Part shown: piece after piece, positions 33,990-47,465 of the stretch
How the letters are laid out: each line of letters begins with the position of its first letter
Position numbering within the stretch: the stretch's first letter is position 1
DNA from: Streptomyces sp. NBC_00659
GTDB taxonomy: Bacteria > Actinomycetota > Actinomycetes > Streptomycetales > Streptomycetaceae
Direction: 5' to 3'
DNA length: 64,000 nucleotides
Assembly: GCF_036226925.1 (NCBI RefSeq)
Contig: NZ_CP109031.1
Coordinates: 2,728,001-2,792,000 of the forward strand
Notes under the pieces: generated by a model
What the model saw: the letters and a program-made list of their open reading frames with translations, nothing else
Told to the model about the DNA's origin: nothing
Database searches by the model: none
Made by a program: the position numbers and the translations under genes

Positions 33990-34910
33990 GTGGAGTCCGA
34001 GTCCGCCGTCACCACCTGCTACCGCCACCCCAAGGTGGAGTCGCATGTGCGCTGCACCCGATGCGACCGCTACATATGTCCGAGCTGTATGCGCGAGGCG
34101 GCCGTCGGCCATCAGTGCGTGGAGTGCGTGAAGGAGGGCGCGAGGTCCGTCCGGCAGGCCCGCACGGCCTTCGGCGGCCGGATATCGACGGTGCCGGCGG
34201 TGACGTACGTCCTCATCGGTCTGAACGTGCTGGCCTATCTGGCCGAACTGCTGCGCGCCTCGGTCGTGGACCGGTTCTCGATGCTCGGCGCGGGTCTGGT
34301 GGACTCGGACGGGCTCCACTACCTCTGGGACGCCGCGTACCCCGCGTCCTATCACGCGGAGGGCCTCGTCGACGGGGAGTGGTACCGGCTGCTGACCGGC
34401 GCGTTCCTGCATCTGCCGCCCACGGAGGGCACGTTCGGGATCGCCCACATCGTGATGAACATGTTCGCGCTGTGGAACGTCGGCCGGATCGTCGAGTCCC
34501 AGCTCGGCCGGGTCCGCTACCTCGCGCTGTATCTGCTGTCGGCGCTCGGCGGCTCGGTCCTCGTGCTGCTGATCGCGCCGGACCAGCAGACGATCGGCGC
34601 GTCCGGCGCGATCTTCGGCATCAGCGCCGCGTACTACGTGATGGGCCGCCGCCTGGGCGCGGACATGGGGAACATCAACCGGTTCATGGCGGGTCTGCTG
34701 ATCTGGCTCCTGATCTCGGCGGGGCTCACGTCCTGGCAGGGGCACCTCGGCGGGCTGCTGGCGGGCGGGCTCGTGACCGCCGCCTACGCGTACGCACCCC
34801 GCGACCGCCGCCGAACCCTGATCCAGGCGTCCGTCTGCGTGGGCCTTCTCGCCCTGCTGGTGGTCCTCACGGTGCTGAAGGTGTCGGCGCTGCGGACGGG
34901 CGCGGTGTAG
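33990..34910 (+). CDS. Rhomboid-family intramembrane serine protease with N-terminal zinc finger
   Basis: A 306-aa membrane protease. The N-terminus (10-46) is a B-box-like zinc finger with Cys/His pairs (CYRH, CTRC, CPSC, HQCVEC). The rhomboid domain has six or seven helices. The catalytic Ser205 is in GASGAIFG and His252 in WQGHLGG, with the supporting His153 and Asn157 (HIVMNM). It cleaves membrane-spanning substrates, but the target is unknown. The GTG start has TAGGAG upstream. It diverges from qcrB across 264 bp. Confidence 0.93.
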   Translation: MESESAVTTCYRHPKVESHVRCTRCDRYICPSCMREAAVGHQCVECVKEGARSVRQARTAFGGRISTVPAVTYVLIGLNVLAYLAELLRASVVDRFSMLGAGLVDSDGLHYLWDAAYPASYHAEGLVDGEWYRLLTGAFLHLPPTEGTFGIAHIVMNMFALWNVGRIVESQLGRVRYLALYLLSALGGSVLVLLIAPDQQTIGASGAIFGISAAYYVMGRRLGADMGNINRFMAGLLIWLLISAGLTSWQGHLGGLLAGGLVTAAYAYAPRDRRRTLIQASVCVGLLALLVVLTVLKVSALRTGAV

Positions 34911-35339
34911 CACGGGAGCGAACGTCGGGGGCCCGCGCCGGGCAAGGATCCCCGCCGCAATGCCCGGCACGGACACCCGTCCCGGTGCGGGAGGCGGACT
35001 CCCGCCACGGTGCCGGAGGCGGACCTGCGCCGCGATGCCCGGCAACGGGTACCCGCCGCCGTGCCCGGCACGGGTACCCGCCGCGATGCCCGGGGCGGGC
35101 CAACAGCCGCCGGCCGCCCGCGGATCGGGCACCGCGCGGACGCGACGCGTGCCCCGCCCGGAAGTCCTGGCCCGAACGCCTGGGCCGAACGCTCCGGTGG
35201 CCGGACCGGTGACGTGGCCGGACCGGTGACGTGGCCGAAGCGGCGCCCCCGTGCCGGGTCCCGGGGCACATCCGTGCGTCACCCGTACGGCCCCCCGGCC
35301 TTCCCGCCGGTCCCGTCGCCCGTGCGTACCGTGTGCGGC
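34911..35339. repeat. Gene-free region with 25-bp and 17-bp tandem repeats before the chitosanase gene
   Basis: This 429-bp stretch holds no convincing gene. From 34946 to 35096 there are six imperfect 25-bp units (one of 26), most starting GGAC or GGGTACCCGCCG and ending near TGCCCGGCAC. At 35198-35231 two exact copies of the 17-mer GTGGCCGGACCGGTGAC are followed by a partial third. The csn promoter must lie within 35232-35339. Confidence 0.75.
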
Positions 35340-36230
35340 ATGAAACGCGCGGGTTATCTGTTCATCGCCCTCGCCCTCCTGCTGATCACGGCGGCGGTCC
35401 ACCTCACCACGCCCGAGCACGCCACGGCCGACGCCAGGGGCGGCCCCTCGGCCGCGTCGCGGTCCCGTGCGAAGGACGGGGCGGAGCGCACGGCCGACGA
35501 CGGGCGTGTCGCCGACATGCCGGCGGGCCTCGCCGCTCCGGCCAAGAAGGAGCTCGCCCAGCAGATCGTGGCGAGTGCCGAGAACTCCACGCTGAACTGG
35601 CACGAGGCGTACGGCTACATCGAGGACATCGGTGACGGCCAGGGCTACACGGCGGGCGTCGTCGGCTTCTGCACCGGCACCCACGATCTGCTCACCCTCG
35701 TCGAGCGCTACACCCGGGCGCACCCGGGCAACGGGCTCGCCCGCTATCTCCCGGCCCTGCGCGAGGTCGACGGCACGGACTCCCACGAGGGCCTGGACCC
35801 GGGCTTCACCGCGGCCTGGCGCCACGAGGCCACCCTCGCCGCGTTCCGCGAGGCCCAGGACGCCGAGCGCGACCGGGTCTACTTCGGCCCCGCCGTCCGG
35901 CTCGCCAAGCTCGACGGCCTCGGCACGCTCGGCCAGTTCCTCTACTACGACGCCATGGTGATGCACGGTCCGGGCACCGGCGGCCACAGCTTCCACGGGC
36001 TGCGCGAGCGCACCCTGCGCGAGGCGGACCCGCCGTCCGGGGGCGGCGACGAGAAGACGTACCTCGGCACCTTCCTGGACATCCGCCGCGCGGCCATGAA
36101 GTCCGAGAACCCCGACCGCGACACCACCCGCGTCGACACGGCCCAGCGCCGGTTCCTCGACGAGGGAAACCTCGGCCTGCGCACCCCGCTGGAGTGGAAG
36201 GTGTACGGCGAGACCTACCGCGTGCCGTAG
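35340..36230 (+). CDS. csn: Secreted chitosanase, glycoside hydrolase family 46
   Basis: A 296-aa secreted endo-chitosanase hydrolysing beta-1,4-glucosamine links. The signal peptide has the hydrophobic core YLFIALALLLITAAV. The catalytic acid Glu81 (ENSTLNW) and base Asp99 (EDIGDGQGYT) occur at the same 18-residue spacing as Glu22/Asp40 of Streptomyces sp. N174 chitosanase. The downstream motifs GFCTGT, ERDRVYFGPAV and YYDAMVMHGPG match the family. A linker of about 40 residues separates signal and enzyme. ATG 35340 is the only start giving the signal peptide. Confidence 0.94.
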   Translation: MKRAGYLFIALALLLITAAVHLTTPEHATADARGGPSAASRSRAKDGAERTADDGRVADMPAGLAAPAKKELAQQIVASAENSTLNWHEAYGYIEDIGDGQGYTAGVVGFCTGTHDLLTLVERYTRAHPGNGLARYLPALREVDGTDSHEGLDPGFTAAWRHEATLAAFREAQDAERDRVYFGPAVRLAKLDGLGTLGQFLYYDAMVMHGPGTGGHSFHGLRERTLREADPPSGGGDEKTYLGTFLDIRRAAMKSENPDRDTTRVDTAQRRFLDEGNLGLRTPLEWKVYGETYRVP

Positions 36231-36255
36231 GCGCCGGACGGGTGCGGGCATGCGG

Positions 36256-36301
36256 CGGCGCCTGCCCGGTCGTCCGGTCGGGGACAGTGGGGCAGGCGCC
36301 G
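36256..36301. terminator. Terminator between chitosanase and gltD
   Basis: A perfect 12-bp inverted repeat (CGGCGCCTGCCC at 36256-36267, complement at 36290-36301) with a 22-nt loop lies between the convergent csn and gltD genes. It can serve both. Confidence 0.75.
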
Positions 36302-36368
36302 TCTCGTGTTCCGCACGCCTTTGTGCGGGACGTTCTCGAGTGACCGTGTCAGGTCACGCATCCATGGG

Positions 36369-37821
36369 TCAGACCGTCAGCGAGCGGTCCGTCGGGCGGA
36401 TCGGGGCCGGCAGGTCGCTCGCTCCGGTGAGGAAGCGGTCGACACCACGGGCGGCCGAGCGGCCCTCCGCGATGGCCCAGACGATGAGGGACTGGCCTCG
36501 GCCCGCGTCACCGGCGACGAACACACCGGGAACGTTGGTCGCGAAGTCGGCGTCGCGGGCGATGTTGCCGCGCTCGTCGAGCTCCAGGCCGAACTGCGAG
36601 ACCACGCCGTTCTCGACGTCCGTGCCGGTGAACCCCATCGCCAGCGTCACCAGCTGGGCGGGGATCTTGCGCTCCGTGCCCGGCTTCTGGTTCAGCTTGC
36701 CGCCGGTGAACTCTACCTCCACCAGGTGCAGCCACTGGACGTTGCCGTCCTCGTCGCCCTCGAAGTGGGTGGTGGAGACCGCGTAGACGCGCTCGCCGCC
36801 CTCCTCGTGCGCGGAGGTGACCTTGTAGAGCATCGGGAACGTCGGCCAGGGCTGGCCCGGGTTCCGCTCCTCGCCCGGCCGCGGCATGATCTCCAGCTGC
36901 GTGACCGAGGCCGCGCCCTGGCGGTGGGCGGTGCCCACACAGTCCGCGCCCGTGTCGCCGCCGCCGATGACCACGACGTGCTTGCCCTCGGCGGTGATCG
37001 GGGGCGCCACGAAGTCGCCCTCCTGCACCTTGTTGGCCAGCGGCAGGTACTCCATGGCCTGGTGGATGCCGCTCAGCTCCCGCCCGGGGACGGGCAGGTC
37101 ACGGGCGGTCGTGGCGCCGGCGGCGATGACCACGGCGTCGTACCGCTTGCGCAGGTCCGTCGCCTTGAGGTCGCGGCCGATCTCGATGCCCGTGCGGAAG
37201 CGGGTGCCCTCCGCGCGCATCTGCTCGATGCGGCGGTTGATGTGCCGCTTCTCCATCTTGAACTCGGGGATGCCGTAGCGGAGCAGACCGCCGACGCGGT
37301 CGGCACGCTCGTACACGGCGACCGTGTGACCGGCCCGCGTGAGCTGCTGCGCCGCGGCGAGACCGGCGGGGCCCGAACCGATGACCGCGACCGTCTTGCC
37401 CGACAGGCGCTCGGGGATCTGCGGGGCGACGTCGCCCGTGTCCCACGCCTTGTCGATGATCGAGACCTCGACGTTCTTGATGGTCACGGCGGGCTGGTTG
37501 ATGCCCAGCACACACGCGGACTCGCACGGCGCGGGGCACAGCCGGCCCGTGAACTCCGGGAAGTTGTTCGTGGCGTGCAGGCGCTCGGAGGCGGCCTGCC
37601 AGTCCTCGCGGTACGCGTAGTCGTTCCACTCGGGGATCAGGTTGCCCAGCGGACAACCGTTGTGGCAGAACGGGATGCCGCAGTCCATGCAGCGCGAGGC
37701 CTGCTGGGAGATGATCGGGAGCAGCGAGCCCGGAACGTAGACCTCGTTCCAGTCCTTGAGGCGCACGTCCACGGGACGGGACTTGGCGACCTCACGGCCG
37801 TGGTTCAGAAAGCCCTTGGGA

Positions 37822-37829
<8 letters not shown>
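36369..37829 (-). CDS. gltD: Glutamate synthase (NADPH) small subunit
   Basis: A 486-aa beta subunit of glutamate synthase, which passes electrons from NADPH to the large subunit. The N-terminal iron-sulfur cysteines are Cys47, 50, 55, 59 and Cys98, 102, 106. An FAD GxGxxG ([13 protein letters not shown]) and an NADPH site ([13 protein letters not shown]) follow. The start overlaps the gltB stop by 8 bp, so the two are made together. Confidence 0.96.
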
Positions 37830-42417
<4,588 letters not shown>

Positions 42418-42747
42418 CGGCTCTCCCGTCGTCGTCGGGGCGGGGGGTCTCCCGGGCTCTTGCGGCGCTGGGAAGACATCTGCCGAGGGACGACTCTGGC
42501 CCTCTGCTGGGTGCAAAATTTCGTGCAGGTTACATGATGGAGCGATTCTCGGAAACCGGATACATCGTTCCAACATGCGGACACCACAGGGGCGCGGCGG
42601 GGGTATCGCGCTCAGCGGTGGAAAGTTCAGGGACCTAAGCGGACAGATCGATGACCATCGGTCCGGCACGCGGCGGAGATCGTGATCCGCCGCGAGAGAT
42701 GCGGCGCGGGCGTCATTGCCCGCGGCGCTTACGGCTCATTCCCAGTG

Positions 42748-42774
42748 GCCACGGAATCGAAACCGCCGGGTAAC
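42748..42774. promoter_or_regulatory. GlnR-like box upstream of gltBD
   Basis: Three 5-mers lie 11 bp apart in phase: GCCAC, GAAAC and GTAAC. They match the alternating a/b sites of the Streptomyces GlnR box (gTnAC-n6-GAAAC) with one mismatch. The site is about 330 bp before gltB, so its use is uncertain. Confidence 0.35.
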
Positions 42775-42778
42775 AACT

Positions 42779-42802
42779 ACTTATGCGGTCCCTCGCATAA
42801 GT
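42779..42802 (-). terminator. Hairpin after the VIT-family gene
   Basis: A perfect 9-bp palindrome (ACTTATGCG at 42779-42787, complement at 42794-42802, loop GTCCCT) lies 11 bp past the stop of the leftward VIT-family gene. It probably ends that transcript. Confidence 0.6.
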
Positions 42803-42812
42803 GATCGAGTGC

Positions 42813-43544
42813 TCATCCTACGGCCGCACCGAACAAACTGCCCAGGGCGTACGTCACACCCGCCGCGGCACCACCGAGGGCGAGCTGCCGCAGCCCGCTG
42901 AACCACCAGGACCGCGCGGTCACCTTGGCCACGACGGCACCGCACGCGAAGAGCCCGATCATGGCGAGCAGCAGCGCCGGCCACAGCACGGTCGCGCCCA
43001 GCAGATACGGCAGCACGGGCAGGAGGGCGCCGAGCGCGAACGAGCCGAAACTGGACACGGCGGCGACGGCCGGGGAGGGAAGGTCGCCGGGGTCGATGCC
43101 GAGTTCCTCGCGGGCATGGATCTCCAGGGCCTGCTCGGGATCGTGGGAGAGCTGCCGGGCGACCTCGCGGGCCAGCTCGGGCTCGACACCGCGGGCCTCG
43201 TAGAGCTCGGCCAGCTCGCGCTCCTCGTCCTTGGGGTGCTTGCGCAGCTCGCGCCGCTCGACAGCGAGCTCCGCCTCGACGAGCTCGCGCTGCGAGGCGA
43301 CGGAGGTGTATTCGCCGGCGGCCATGGAGAAGGCTCCGGCGGCCAGGCCCGCGAGTCCGGTGATGACGATCGTCTGCTGGGACACGGACCCGCCGGCGAC
43401 GCCGGTCATCAGGGCGAGGTTGGAGACCAGGCCGTCCATCGCGCCGAACACGGCAGGGCGCAGCCAGCCACCGTTGACGTCGCGGTGGGTGTGGTTGTCG
43501 CGGTGCGCCACATGGAGCGTCGCCTCGGTCTCGATGATCGCCAT
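42813..43544 (-). CDS. VIT1/CCC1-family iron/manganese transporter
   Basis: A 243-aa membrane protein. It opens with the cytoplasmic His-rich segment (HVAHRDNHTHRDV), then helix 1 (PAVFGAMDGLVSNLALMTGV), helix 2 with MAAGEYTSVASQRELVEAE, a helical cytoplasmic metal-binding domain rich in Glu (about 85-145), and three C-terminal helices. Homologues move Fe(II) or Mn(II) out of the cytoplasm. The gene diverges from the ADP-ribosylglycohydrolase operon across 270 bp. That spacer has an AT-richer centre suitable for two promoters. Confidence 0.9.
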   Translation of the reverse strand: MAIIETEATLHVAHRDNHTHRDVNGGWLRPAVFGAMDGLVSNLALMTGVAGGSVSQQTIVITGLAGLAAGAFSMAAGEYTSVASQRELVEAELAVERRELRKHPKDEERELAELYEARGVEPELAREVARQLSHDPEQALEIHAREELGIDPGDLPSPAVAAVSSFGSFALGALLPVLPYLLGATVLWPALLLAMIGLFACGAVVAKVTARSWWFSGLRQLALGGAAAGVTYALGSLFGAAVG

Positions 43545-43814
43545 GCCGGTCCCCCAGAGTGCTTGATTGGACTACTTCCACTTTTCGACAACTCTGAAAG
43601 TACGCCGCGAAATTCCCCGCCGCCAGCAAGGAAAGGCTGGGCTAACCTGCGGTTTTACCTCTCGGTGCTCATCCGTGGCATGTCATGCACATATGTCGAC
43701 CGGGTGACAGTGGAGCCCGTGACGCTCCTGTCAACCGCCAACGTGGCACAGATCCGCAAAGGGTTCCGCGCGCCGCATTCCGCAGGCCGGCAGGGCCCTG
43801 AGAGAGAGGCACGT

Positions 43815-44981
43815 ATGGCTTCCATCGCCTGCATTCCCTCGGCCCCGGTAGCCGGGAGCGCCGCCGGTCTCCGCGACCGGGCACGCGGCGCACTGCTCGG
43901 ACTCGCCGTCGGGGACGCGCTGGGCGCACCGGCCGAGAACATGAAGCCGTCGGAGATCCGCGCCAGATGGGGCCGGATCACCGGGTACGTCGCCGAGCAT
44001 CCGGCCGGGACGGACGACACCGAGTACGCGATCTTCTCGGGGCTGCTGCTGGCCCGGCACGGCTCGGCGCTGACCGTGGCGCACGTCGAGTCGGCCTGGC
44101 ACCAGTGGATCGCGGACCGTGACGAGGGGCCGTTCCGCGGCGCCGGGTTCAGTGAGCGCGGCACGCTGGAGAACCTGCGCCGGGGGCTCGCGGCGCCCAT
44201 CTCCGCCCAGCACCGGCACGCCTGGAGCGACGGTCTGGCCATGCGCGCGGCACCCTTCGGCGTCTTCGCGGCCGGGCGGCCCGCCGAGGCGGCCCGGCTC
44301 GTGGCGATCGACGGCTCGGTGAGCCACGAGGGCGAGGGCATCTACGGCGGCCAGGCCGTCGCGGCCGGGGTCGCCGCCGCGATGGCGGGGGCCTCCACCG
44401 CCACGGTCGTCGCCTCCGCCCTGGCCGTCGTCCCGGACGACTCATGGACGGCCCGCTCGCTGCGCCGCGCGGTCGCGGTGGCGCACCGGGGCGAACGCGC
44501 GGTGCGCACCGCCGTGGTGATCGGCGGCTACCCGTGGACCGATCTGGCCCCCGAGGCCGTGGCCCTCGCCTTCGGCGCCTACGCGGCGGCGGACGGGGCG
44601 TTCGCCGAGTCGGTCCTCACCGCGGTGAACATGGGTCGCGACGCCGACACGACGGCCGCGGTGGCCGGGGCGCTGGCGGGCGCTTCCCGGGGCATGTCCT
44701 CGATCCCCGCCGCGTGGGCGGCGGCCATCGGACCGGCCCGCGGCAGCTGCCTCCCCTCCATGGAGGGCCACCACATCCTGGACGTGGCGGAACTGCTGAC
44801 CCCGGAGCACGAGGAGAAGTGGGGCGCCGGGGGCCGTGTACCGCCCACCCCCGAGACCTGCGCGGCCCCGCCCCTGGACGCCTGCGGGACCGCGGATCCG
44901 CCCCCGGACGCCGCAGGGAACGCCGATCCGACCCTGGAGACGCTCGGGACTCCCGCCGATGGCGCCGGAGTGCACCGGTGA
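43815..44981 (+). CDS. ADP-ribosylglycohydrolase paralogue 1
   Basis: A 388-aa ARH-fold (DraG-like) hydrolase. The N-terminal motif GDALGAP is at 33-39, the first metal motif TDDT at 66-69 and the second DADT at 276-279. All acidic metal ligands are therefore kept and the protein should be active on an ADP-ribosyl or ribosyl linkage. The last 50 residues are Pro/Ala-rich repeats. The start has GAGAGGC upstream. It is the first gene of a seven-gene coupled operon, and its stop overlaps the next start (GTGA). Confidence 0.88.
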   Translation: MASIACIPSAPVAGSAAGLRDRARGALLGLAVGDALGAPAENMKPSEIRARWGRITGYVAEHPAGTDDTEYAIFSGLLLARHGSALTVAHVESAWHQWIADRDEGPFRGAGFSERGTLENLRRGLAAPISAQHRHAWSDGLAMRAAPFGVFAAGRPAEAARLVAIDGSVSHEGEGIYGGQAVAAGVAAAMAGASTATVVASALAVVPDDSWTARSLRRAVAVAHRGERAVRTAVVIGGYPWTDLAPEAVALAFGAYAAADGAFAESVLTAVNMGRDADTTAAVAGALAGASRGMSSIPAAWAAAIGPARGSCLPSMEGHHILDVAELLTPEHEEKWGAGGRVPPTPETCAAPPLDACGTADPPPDAAGNADPTLETLGTPADGAGVHR

Positions 44982-46288
44982 GCCCCGGCCTGGCGGGTGA
45001 CGAGCCCGCCGGCCGGGCGGGCGAGGGCGGCGCCGCCTCGGCGACAGCCGTACGCGAGCCGGAGGGCTTCGCGGCGGAGGTGCCGGAGGCCGCGGAAGCC
45101 GTGGAGGCTGGCGAGGCCGCGGAGCGGGCGGCACCCGTCGGCGTGAGGGTGCGGCGGATCGAAGGGCTGCTGCTCGGGCTGGCCGCCGGGGATGCCGCGG
45201 GCTGGCCCGCCGCCCGCCACCGGGCCGCGCGGATGCCCGAGTGGACCCGGCGGCTGACCCGCGAGCTGGACACCTTCGCGGAGCAGAACGCGACGACGAC
45301 CCTGCCCGTGCCGATCGCGCTGAACCAGCCCCCCGAACCGCTGCGGCTCGGTCCCTCGGACGACGCCGAGTGGGCGGCGTTCGCGGCGGAGGCCGTCCTG
45401 CGGGCCGGGGAGACCACCGCGCTCGGCGACCTGAGCCTCGGCCGCAGGATGCGCGCGTCCATCGACCTGTCCTGGAACGCCGTCGCCAGCGAGGTCGCCG
45501 CCGCGGCGGACCGCGCCCCCGAGGTCGAGTCCGCCCTGCTCCCGCTGCGCGCCCGGATCTCGGTGCGGGCCGGACTCGGCAACCTCGCCACCGGTCTGCG
45601 CCCGCCCGCCACCGGCCACGACAACCCCCACTACTTCGACGACGCGGCCTGCGTACGGGCCTGCGTACTCGCCGTGGCGCACCCGGGAGACCCCCGACTC
45701 GCCGCGGAACTGGCCGAGTTCGACGCCCGCTACACCCAGGACGGCGACGGGGTGCACGGCGCCCGCGCCATGGCCGCCGCCGTGGCGCTCGCCCTCGCCG
45801 GGCACGACGTCGGCACCTGCGTGGAGGCGGCCCTGACCGAACTGCCCGCCGCCACGGAGATCGGCCGCAACACCCGGCACGCCCTGACGCTGGCCCAGGG
45901 CAGCGAGAGCACCTTCGCCCTGGTCCCCCTGCTGGAGCACCAGATCGTCGACCACGTCTACAGCTACGGGATCGCGGCCGCCGAGACCGTACCCGTGGCC
46001 CTGGCCCTGGCGCTGGCCGCGCGCGGCAGGATCGCCGAGGCCGTACCGGCCGCCGCCTGTCTGTCCCGGGTCGCCGACTCGGCCCCCGCCCTGGCCGGAG
46101 CGCTCACCGGGGCGATCGGCGGCGCCGCCGCGATCCCCGCCGCCTGGCGCGACGCCTGCCGCACGCTGTCCGGCTGCGCGCTGCCCCGGCTGACCGGCAC
46201 GGATCTCATCGGCCTCGCCGAACTCCTGGAGGCGACGGGACTCGCCGACCCGCGCGATTCCCGGGAACCGGTGACCCCGGAGGGATGA
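44978..46288 (+). CDS. ADP-ribosylglycohydrolase paralogue 2, metal site degenerate
   Basis: A 436-aa ARH-fold protein. It keeps the N-terminal GDAAGWP and a form of the first motif (SDDAE). The second motif, normally D-x-D-T/S, reads A-A-E-T, so one pair of metal ligands is lost. The N-terminal 45 residues are Glu/Ala-rich and not part of the fold. It may be a non-catalytic partner of the other paralogues, or use different ligands. The GTG start is inside the preceding stop. Confidence 0.8.
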   Translation: MSPGLAGDEPAGRAGEGGAASATAVREPEGFAAEVPEAAEAVEAGEAAERAAPVGVRVRRIEGLLLGLAAGDAAGWPAARHRAARMPEWTRRLTRELDTFAEQNATTTLPVPIALNQPPEPLRLGPSDDAEWAAFAAEAVLRAGETTALGDLSLGRRMRASIDLSWNAVASEVAAAADRAPEVESALLPLRARISVRAGLGNLATGLRPPATGHDNPHYFDDAACVRACVLAVAHPGDPRLAAELAEFDARYTQDGDGVHGARAMAAAVALALAGHDVGTCVEAALTELPAATEIGRNTRHALTLAQGSESTFALVPLLEHQIVDHVYSYGIAAAETVPVALALALAARGRIAEAVPAAACLSRVADSAPALAGALTGAIGGAAAIPAAWRDACRTLSGCALPRLTGTDLIGLAELLEATGLADPRDSREPVTPEG

Positions 46289-46295
46289 TTCGGGC

Positions 46296-47465
46296 ATGAC
46301 GCCCAAAGGAGAAGGAACGGGAACCCTCGACGAACGGATCACCGGGGCCCTCGTCGGAGCCGCCGTCGGCGACGCCCTCGGCGGCCCCGTCGAGGGGTAC
46401 TCCCCCGAGCAGATCACCGAACGCCACGGCGGCCGCGTGCACGGCGTCGTCGGCCCCTGGAACGGCGACGCCTGGCCCACCGCCCGCCCCATCGCCCCGT
46501 ACCACAAGGGCGACGGACACGTCACCGACGACACCCTGATGACCCATGCGCTGGTACGGGTGTACGCGGAGGTCCGCGACCACCTCGACGCCTACGCGGT
46601 CGCCGGGCATCTCGTGCCCGACCTGATGACGACCCCCCGCTGGATCCCGGAACTGGAGGCCGAGGCCCTCCCGCTCCAGCGGATCTTCCTCGCCGAGAAG
46701 TGGATGGTCGCCCGCCTCCACTACGGCCATGTGGACCCCCGGGAGGCCGGCACGGGCAACATCGTCAACTGCGGTGCCGCGATGTACATGGCCCCGGTCG
46801 GCCTGGTCAACGCGGCGAACCCGGCGGGCGCGTACGCCGAGGCGCTCGACGTCGCGGGCGCCCACCAGTCCTCGTACGGCCGCGAGGCCGCGGGCGTCTT
46901 CGCGGCGGCCGTGGCGGCTGCCTGCTCCCCCGGCGCGACCCCCGGCTCGGTCGTCGCCGCCTGTCTGTCGCTGGCCAAGGACGGCACCCGCGCCGCCGTC
47001 GAGGCCGTCTGCGAAGTCGCCTCGCGGCACACGGACTTCGAGTCCGCCCTCGTCCCGCTGCGCCGGGCGGTGGCCCCCTTCGACACGGTCGGCCCCGACT
47101 ACCGCTCCCCCTCGCTCGGCGCCCGGCGCCCCTCCCGGCTCCACTCCATCGAGGAACTCCCGGTCGCGCTCGGCATGTTGCTGGTGTCGGGCGGAGACTT
47201 CCGGCACGCGGTCCTCGGTTCGGTCAACTACGGCCGCGACTGCGACTCCATCGCCACCATGGCCGGAGCGCTCGCGGGCGCGCTCGGCGCCGAGGTCCCG
47301 CACGACTGGGCCAAGACCGTGGCCGAGTCCAGCCGCCTCGACCTGGACGCCCCGGCGCGTACGCTGGCCGAGGTGACCCGGGAGATCTTCGACCGTGACG
47401 TCCACCGCCGCCGGGCCCACGAGGCGGCGTACACCGCGCTGGCGGGCACACCGTGCTCCGGCTGA
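46296..47465 (+). CDS. ADP-ribosylglycohydrolase paralogue 3
   Basis: A 389-aa ARH-fold hydrolase with GDALGGPVEG near the start, TDDT followed by LMTHAL, and the second metal motif DCDS (YGRDCDSIATMAGAL). All catalytic acidic positions are present. The gene starts 7 bp after paralogue 2, with AAAGGAGAAGG overlapping its first codons, and overlaps paralogue 4 by 13 bp. Confidence 0.88.
   Translation: MTPKGEGTGTLDERITGALVGAAVGDALGGPVEGYSPEQITERHGGRVHGVVGPWNGDAWPTARPIAPYHKGDGHVTDDTLMTHALVRVYAEVRDHLDAYAVAGHLVPDLMTTPRWIPELEAEALPLQRIFLAEKWMVARLHYGHVDPREAGTGNIVNCGAAMYMAPVGLVNAANPAGAYAEALDVAGAHQSSYGREAAGVFAAAVAAACSPGATPGSVVAACLSLAKDGTRAAVEAVCEVASRHTDFESALVPLRRAVAPFDTVGPDYRSPSLGARRPSRLHSIEELPVALGMLLVSGGDFRHAVLGSVNYGRDCDSIATMAGALAGALGAEVPHDWAKTVAESSRLDLDAPARTLAEVTREIFDRDVHRRRAHEAAYTALAGTPCSG

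Larger units (their letters stand above)
42418..42812. other. gltB upstream region (no gene)
   Basis: 395 bp between the VIT-family stop and gltB. The central part (42520-42575) is less GC-rich and probably holds the gltB promoter. The distal part contains a GlnR-like box (42748-42774) and a perfect hairpin (42779-42802). I see no convincing leader peptide or riboswitch. Confidence 0.5.

Noticed and set aside
34946..35096. CRISPR array
   Set aside because: The 25-bp units are contiguous with no spacers and vary gradually, so this is a tandem repeat. No cas genes are present.
42418..42812. Riboswitch or leader peptide upstream of gltB
   Set aside because: No conserved riboswitch core or Gln/Glu-rich short frame was recognised.
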